Assembly: GCA_945919455.1 (NCBI GenBank) | Contig: CAMEJH010000010.1 | Location: forward strand, 1-35,008 | Direction of reading: 5' to 3' | Source of the DNA: an uncultured Clostridium sp. | GTDB taxonomy: Bacteria > Bacillota > Clostridia > TANB77 > CAG-508 | Length of the DNA stretch: 35,008 nt | Shown here: in pieces, positions 31,409-35,008 of the stretch | How the letters are laid out: every line of letters starts with the position of its first letter | How positions within the stretch are numbered: position 1 is the stretch's first letter | Made by a program: the position numbers and the translations under genes | The notes under the pieces: model-generated | The model's database searches: none | The model's input: only the letters and a program-made list of their open reading frames with translations | Told to the model about the DNA's origin: nothing

Positions 31409-31978
31409 GTGAACAAAAGGAAAAAAGAGCAGATTGAAAAAGCCAAACAGCGGTATTTGGAAACATTTAATAGCGAGAGAAGGTTTTTCAATGTGATAGA
31501 TCAATACTCTGGCTACTGTGATTCGCCCCAAAAGACTTTAAAGACAATTCGTGCTATTGCCGAGAAAAAGAACATTCCCTTGAATGAAGCATTGTGCCAT
31601 GTCTTTTTGGAGGATGAAGAGACTTTTGAGAGATATCGGGCGTTTAAAGAATCTCTGCTGGATTATCTGGAGGACGTGAAGACTTGCTTAGATCTTGAAG
31701 GCGATGACACGCCTATGGTGTTAGGCTATAAGCTTGGCTCCTATGTGGAACGGCTGAAAAGAAATTTGAAAAAAGTGTTGGAATTCCGAGGAAAAGATGG
31801 TAGCTGGATGCTTGGCTTGAAATACAAAGAGGATTATCTCCAGTATATTAAAAAATTGGAAAAAATTGCTGGATTGCCAGTAAACGTTGCTGGAGTGAAT
31901 CACCTGATAAGCCAGAGGGTGGAGTACTTTGATTATGAAAGGAATGAAGCAAATAATCAGAGATTAAAAGAAACCTAA
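31409..31978 (+). CDS. Uncharacterised helical protein with foreign composition
   Basis: 189 residues from GTG 31409 (AGGAGG about nine bases upstream). It is highly charged and helical, for example KRKKEQIEKAKQRYLETFNSERR at the start and YVERLKRNLKKVLEFRG. No motif, signal peptide or membrane helix is recognised. Its codons are strikingly richer in G and C (cgg, ctg, gcc, gac) than those of all neighbours except 17109-17798, which points to recent transfer. The promoter, however, has the local AT-rich type. Confidence 0.6.
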   Translation: MNKRKKEQIEKAKQRYLETFNSERRFFNVIDQYSGYCDSPQKTLKTIRAIAEKKNIPLNEALCHVFLEDEETFERYRAFKESLLDYLEDVKTCLDLEGDDTPMVLGYKLGSYVERLKRNLKKVLEFRGKDGSWMLGLKYKEDYLQYIKKLEKIAGLPVNVAGVNHLISQRVEYFDYERNEANNQRLKET

Positions 31979-32004
31979 ACAGGAATAAGCAATTGCTTCC
32001 TGTC

Positions 32005-32053
32005 AGAGTGTTAACAAAGTATATATAAATATTTTGTTAGCACTCTTTTTTTA
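32005..32053 (+). terminator. Terminator after the GC-rich orphan gene
   Basis: Stem AGAGTGTTAACAAA/TTTGTTAGCACTCT (32005-32018, 32033-32046; one wobble), then TTTTTTT. Confidence 0.85.
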
Positions 32054-32078
32054 TGTAATATTTAATAATAAAAAATAA

Positions 32079-32110
32079 TTCACACTAAGTTCACAAACTT
32101 AAGCTATAAT
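32079..32110 (+). promoter_or_regulatory. TTCACA direct-repeat operator and promoter upstream of the activase
   Basis: TTCACA (32079-32084), N5, TTCACA (32090-32095), N9, TATAAT (32105-32110). The spacing is identical to that at 28678-28709. Confidence 0.6.
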
Positions 32111-32145
32111 AAAAAAGTAAAAGAGACCGGCCCAAAATTGATAAA

Positions 32146-32174
32146 TTGACAAAAAAATGTAAATATGATATATT
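32146..32174 (+). promoter_or_regulatory. SigA-type promoter of the activase gene
   Basis: TTGACA (32146-32151), 17-bp spacer, TATATT (32169-32174). Confidence 0.8.
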
Positions 32175-32213
32175 GGCAGTTATGAATTGAATTATAATTT
32201 AAGGAGAAAATTT

Positions 32214-35008
32214 ATGAATAAAATAATACATATAGGAATGGATGTAGGTTCTACAACAGTAAAAATTGTAGTAATGAATGAAAGTTTAGAAGAAATATAT
32301 TCATCATATGAAAGGCATTTTTCAGATACTAAAAATACAGTATGTAAAGTATTAGAAGAACTAGTAGAAAAATATAAAGACAATATGTTTACAATAGCAT
32401 TAACAGGATCTGGAGCAATGAGTACTGCAAAATTTTTAGATGTACCATTTATCCAAGAAGTAGTATCATGTAAAAGAGCAGTAGAAAAATATATACCACA
32501 AACTGATGTAGTAATAGAACTTGGGGGAGAAGATGCAAAAATAATATACTTTGGCAAATCAATAGAACAACGTATGAATGGAACTTGTGCTGGAGGTACA
32601 GGAGCATTTTTAGATCAAATGGCCTCATTACTAAATACAGATACAGCAGGATTGAATGAACTAGCAAAAGGATATAAAACAATATATCCAATAGCATCAA
32701 GATGTGGGGTATTTGCAAAAACAGATGTGCAACCATTATTAAATGAAGGCGCAGCAAAAGAAGACATAGCTGTATCTATTTTTCAAGCAGTAGTAAATCA
32801 AACAATAAGTGGTTTAGCATGTGGTAGACCAATACGAGGAAATGTAGCATTTTTAGGTGGACCACTAAATTACTTACCAGAACTAAGAAAAAGGTTTGTA
32901 GAAACATTAAATTTAACACCTGAACAGACAATAGTTCCAGAAGAAGCACATTTATTAGTTGCTAAAGGAGCATGCCTAGATGCAAAAGATATGACGCCAA
33001 TTACTGTAGAAAAATTAAAAAGTAAAATACAAGTATTAAAATCATCAAAAGATACAACATCTGAGCCATTAAAACCTTTATTTACAACAAATGTGGAATA
33101 TGAAGAATTTAAAACAAGACACGAAAAAGATAAAGTGGCTAAAAAACCACTTGCTGAACATAAAGGAGACTGTTTTATTGGAATAGATGCAGGTTCAACA
33201 ACATCTAAAATAGTAGTTACAGATAGAGAAGGAGTTCTTCTTTATTCAGCATATAAAGGTAATGAAGGAAAGCCACTAGAAAGCATCATTAAAATGTTGA
33301 AAGATTTATATGCAGTATTACCAAAAGAAGCGGTTATTAGATATAGTGGTGTAACAGGATATGGAGAAAAATTAATACAAACAGCACTAAATGTGGATTT
33401 AAATGAAATTGAAACAATAGCACATTATACAGCTGCTAAAAAATTCCAACCAAAAGTTACAAGTATTGTAGACATTGGTGGACAAGATATGAAATATATT
33501 AAGCTAAAAAATAACACTATAGATAATATAATGTTAAATGAAGCATGTTCATCAGGATGTGGCTCATTTATAGAAACATTTGCAAAAAGTTTAAATTTAA
33601 GTATTGAAGAATTTGTAAATGAAGCACTAGAAGCTAAAAATCCAGTTGACTTAGGATCAAGATGTACAGTATTTATGAATTCAAAAATAAAACAAGCACA
33701 AAAAGAAGGATATTCAGTAGGAGATATATCAGCTGGGTTATCATATTCTGTAATAAAAAATGCTATACAAAAAGTAATGAAAATAAGAGATGTAAAAAAA
33801 TTAGGAAGTCACATCGTAGTACAAGGTGGAACTTTTTATAATGAGGCTGTTTTAAGAGCATTTGAATTAATAGTAGGTAGAGATGTTATAAGACCAGACA
33901 TTGCAGGGCTTATGGGAGCATATGGAATGGCATTATTAGCATGTGAACAATATGAAGCAAATATGGATATGGAATATAAATCTACACTAGCAACAGTAGA
34001 GCAAATAGATAAATTAGACATACAAGTAACACACATGAGATGTAATGGATGTGAAAATCATTGTCAATTAACAATAAACAAGTTCAGTAATGGAAAAAGA
34101 CATATATCAGGAAACAGATGTGAAAAAGGAGAAGGAATTGTAAATAAAAATTCAGAACTTCCAAACTTAGTAAAATATAAATATGATAGAATTTTTGGAT
34201 ATACACCATTAGAAGAAAAAGATGCTCCAAGAGGAACAATAGGAATTCCAAGAGTACTAAATATGTATGAAGATTATCCATTTTGGTTTACATTACTTAC
34301 AAACTTAGGATTTAGGGTAATAATTTCGGAAAAAAGTACAAGAAAAATTTATGAAAAAGGAATAGAATCTATGCCTTCTGAATCTGTGTGTTATCCTGCA
34401 AAATTATCACATGGACATGTAATTAGTTTAATACAAAAAGGAATAAAAACAATATTTTACCCATGTATGCCATATTCTAGAAAAGAGTATTCAGATGCCA
34501 ATAATAGATACAATTGCCCAATAGTAATATCATATTCAGAAGTATTAAAAAATAATGTAGAAGAATTAAAAGATAAAGATATTAAATTTATAAATCCATT
34601 TTTGCCATTTGAGCCAAAGCAATTAATGCAAAGAATGATGGAATTAGAAGAATTCAAAGAATATAATTTTACAAAGAAAGAATTAAAAGTAGCAATTGCA
34701 AAAGCAGAAGAAGAATATCAAAAATGCAGAGAAGATATACATAATAAAGGTAAAGAAACGCTTGAATACATAGAAAAAAACAATTTAAAAGGAATTGTAT
34801 TATCAGGAAGACCATATCATATAGATCCAGAAATAAACCATGGAATAGATACATTAATTACAAGTTTAGGAATGTGTGTATTAACAGAAGATAGTGTTGC
34901 AGACAAAACATTACCAGAAAGACCACTTCGTGTAGTTGACCAATGGATGTTCCATTCAAGATTATATGCAGCAGCAGATTTTGTTGGAAGACATGATAAC
35001 CTAGAATT
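32214..35008 (+). CDS. 2-hydroxyacyl-CoA dehydratase activase-family protein (BcrAD/BadFG + DUF2229), 3' end beyond window
   Basis: 931 codons from ATG 32214 (AAGGAG nine bases upstream) run off the right edge. Two ASKHA ATPase domains are in tandem: MDVGSTTVKIVVMN (about 9) and GIDAGSTTSKIVVTD (about 323). Each has the paired cysteines that hold a [4Fe-4S] cluster between subunits in HgdC activators: Cys125/Cys164 and Cys445/Cys484. A cysteine-rich linker (MRCNGCENHCQLTI) leads to a DUF2229/HgdB-like part (GIPRVLNMYEDYPFW...SGRPYHIDPEINHGI). HgdC uses ATP to push an electron into its dehydratase in amino-acid fermentation. This large fused family is common in clostridia; its partner is unknown. 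Confidence 0.9.
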   Translation, partial: MNKIIHIGMDVGSTTVKIVVMNESLEEIYSSYERHFSDTKNTVCKVLEELVEKYKDNMFTIALTGSGAMSTAKFLDVPFIQEVVSCKRAVEKYIPQTDVVIELGGEDAKIIYFGKSIEQRMNGTCAGGTGAFLDQMASLLNTDTAGLNELAKGYKTIYPIASRCGVFAKTDVQPLLNEGAAKEDIAVSIFQAVVNQTISGLACGRPIRGNVAFLGGPLNYLPELRKRFVETLNLTPEQTIVPEEAHLLVAKGACLDAKDMTPITVEKLKSKIQVLKSSKDTTSEPLKPLFTTNVEYEEFKTRHEKDKVAKKPLAEHKGDCFIGIDAGSTTSKIVVTDREGVLLYSAYKGNEGKPLESIIKMLKDLYAVLPKEAVIRYSGVTGYGEKLIQTALNVDLNEIETIAHYTAAKKFQPKVTSIVDIGGQDMKYIKLKNNTIDNIMLNEACSSGCGSFIETFAKSLNLSIEEFVNEALEAKNPVDLGSRCTVFMNSKIKQAQKEGYSVGDISAGLSYSVIKNAIQKVMKIRDVKKLGSHIVVQGGTFYNEAVLRAFELIVGRDVIRPDIAGLMGAYGMALLACEQYEANMDMEYKSTLATVEQIDKLDIQVTHMRCNGCENHCQLTINKFSNGKRHISGNRCEKGEGIVNKNSELPNLVKYKYDRIFGYTPLEEKDAPRGTIGIPRVLNMYEDYPFWFTLLTNLGFRVIISEKSTRKIYEKGIESMPSESVCYPAKLSHGHVISLIQKGIKTIFYPCMPYSRKEYSDANNRYNCPIVISYSEVLKNNVEELKDKDIKFINPFLPFEPKQLMQRMMELEEFKEYNFTKKELKVAIAKAEEEYQKCREDIHNKGKETLEYIEKNNLKGIVLSGRPYHIDPEINHGIDTLITSLGMCVLTEDSVADKTLPERPLRVVDQWMFHSRLYAAADFVGRHDNLE

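Noticed and set aside
32192..34854. Several minus-strand ORFs of 60-120 codons
   Set aside because: All lie opposite the continuous plus-strand activase frame, which carries two clear ATPase domains.

Overview
The window is very AT-rich DNA from an endospore-forming, probably anaerobic Firmicute (Clostridia-like). The evidence is low-GC codon use, AGGAGG-type ribosome binding sites, near-consensus TTGACA/TATAAT promoters with 17-bp spacers, a cotJABC spore-coat operon, and a 2-hydroxyacyl-CoA dehydratase activase. I found no rRNA, tRNA, CRISPR array or phage structural genes.

Layout. 1-170: tail of a tyrosine recombinase. 257-886: histidine phosphatase. 1053-6788: six-gene operon (SPASM radical SAM enzyme, B12-binding radical SAM enzyme, methyltransferase, CYTH protein, two thymidylate-kinase-like proteins) of unknown product, converging on a guanylate-kinase-like gene. 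7727-10393: small pyrophosphatase and HelD. 10847-17042: operon of an SF2 helicase, a small protein, a sigma-70 factor, a HExxH protein and a second small protein related to the first. 17109-18648: two paralogous cysteine-containing proteins with matching promoters. 18833-19941: cotJA, cotJB and the first part of cotJC.

The main discovery is at 19892-27135. The cotJC gene (manganese-catalase-like spore coat protein) is cut after codon 118. Its missing C-terminal part lies 7.2 kb downstream at 27136-27411, in frame. The two break points share a perfect 14-bp direct repeat, and the intervening 7,230 bp carries a large serine recombinase next to its right end. Precise excision would restore a 209-residue CotJC and bring together manganese ligands now encoded on opposite sides of the element. 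This is the architecture of the sporulation-controlled skin (sigK) and SP-beta (spsM) elements, but at cotJC and in a small non-phage element. Its cargo is a frameshifted two-domain winged-helix protein, a RhuM-family protein, a membrane-associated GTPase, two DUF4230-type anchored proteins, at least one likely small RNA, and a 34-residue ORF that is a candidate directionality factor. Short motifs near the left end recur, inverted, upstream of the recombinase.

Downstream lie a serpin-like anchored protein, a fused MacB-type ABC transporter, an atypically GC-rich orphan gene and the 5' part of a large dehydratase activase. Two promoters there (28678 and 32079) share an identical TTCACA-N5-TTCACA-N9-minus-10 layout, suggesting one PhoP/OmpR-type regulator.
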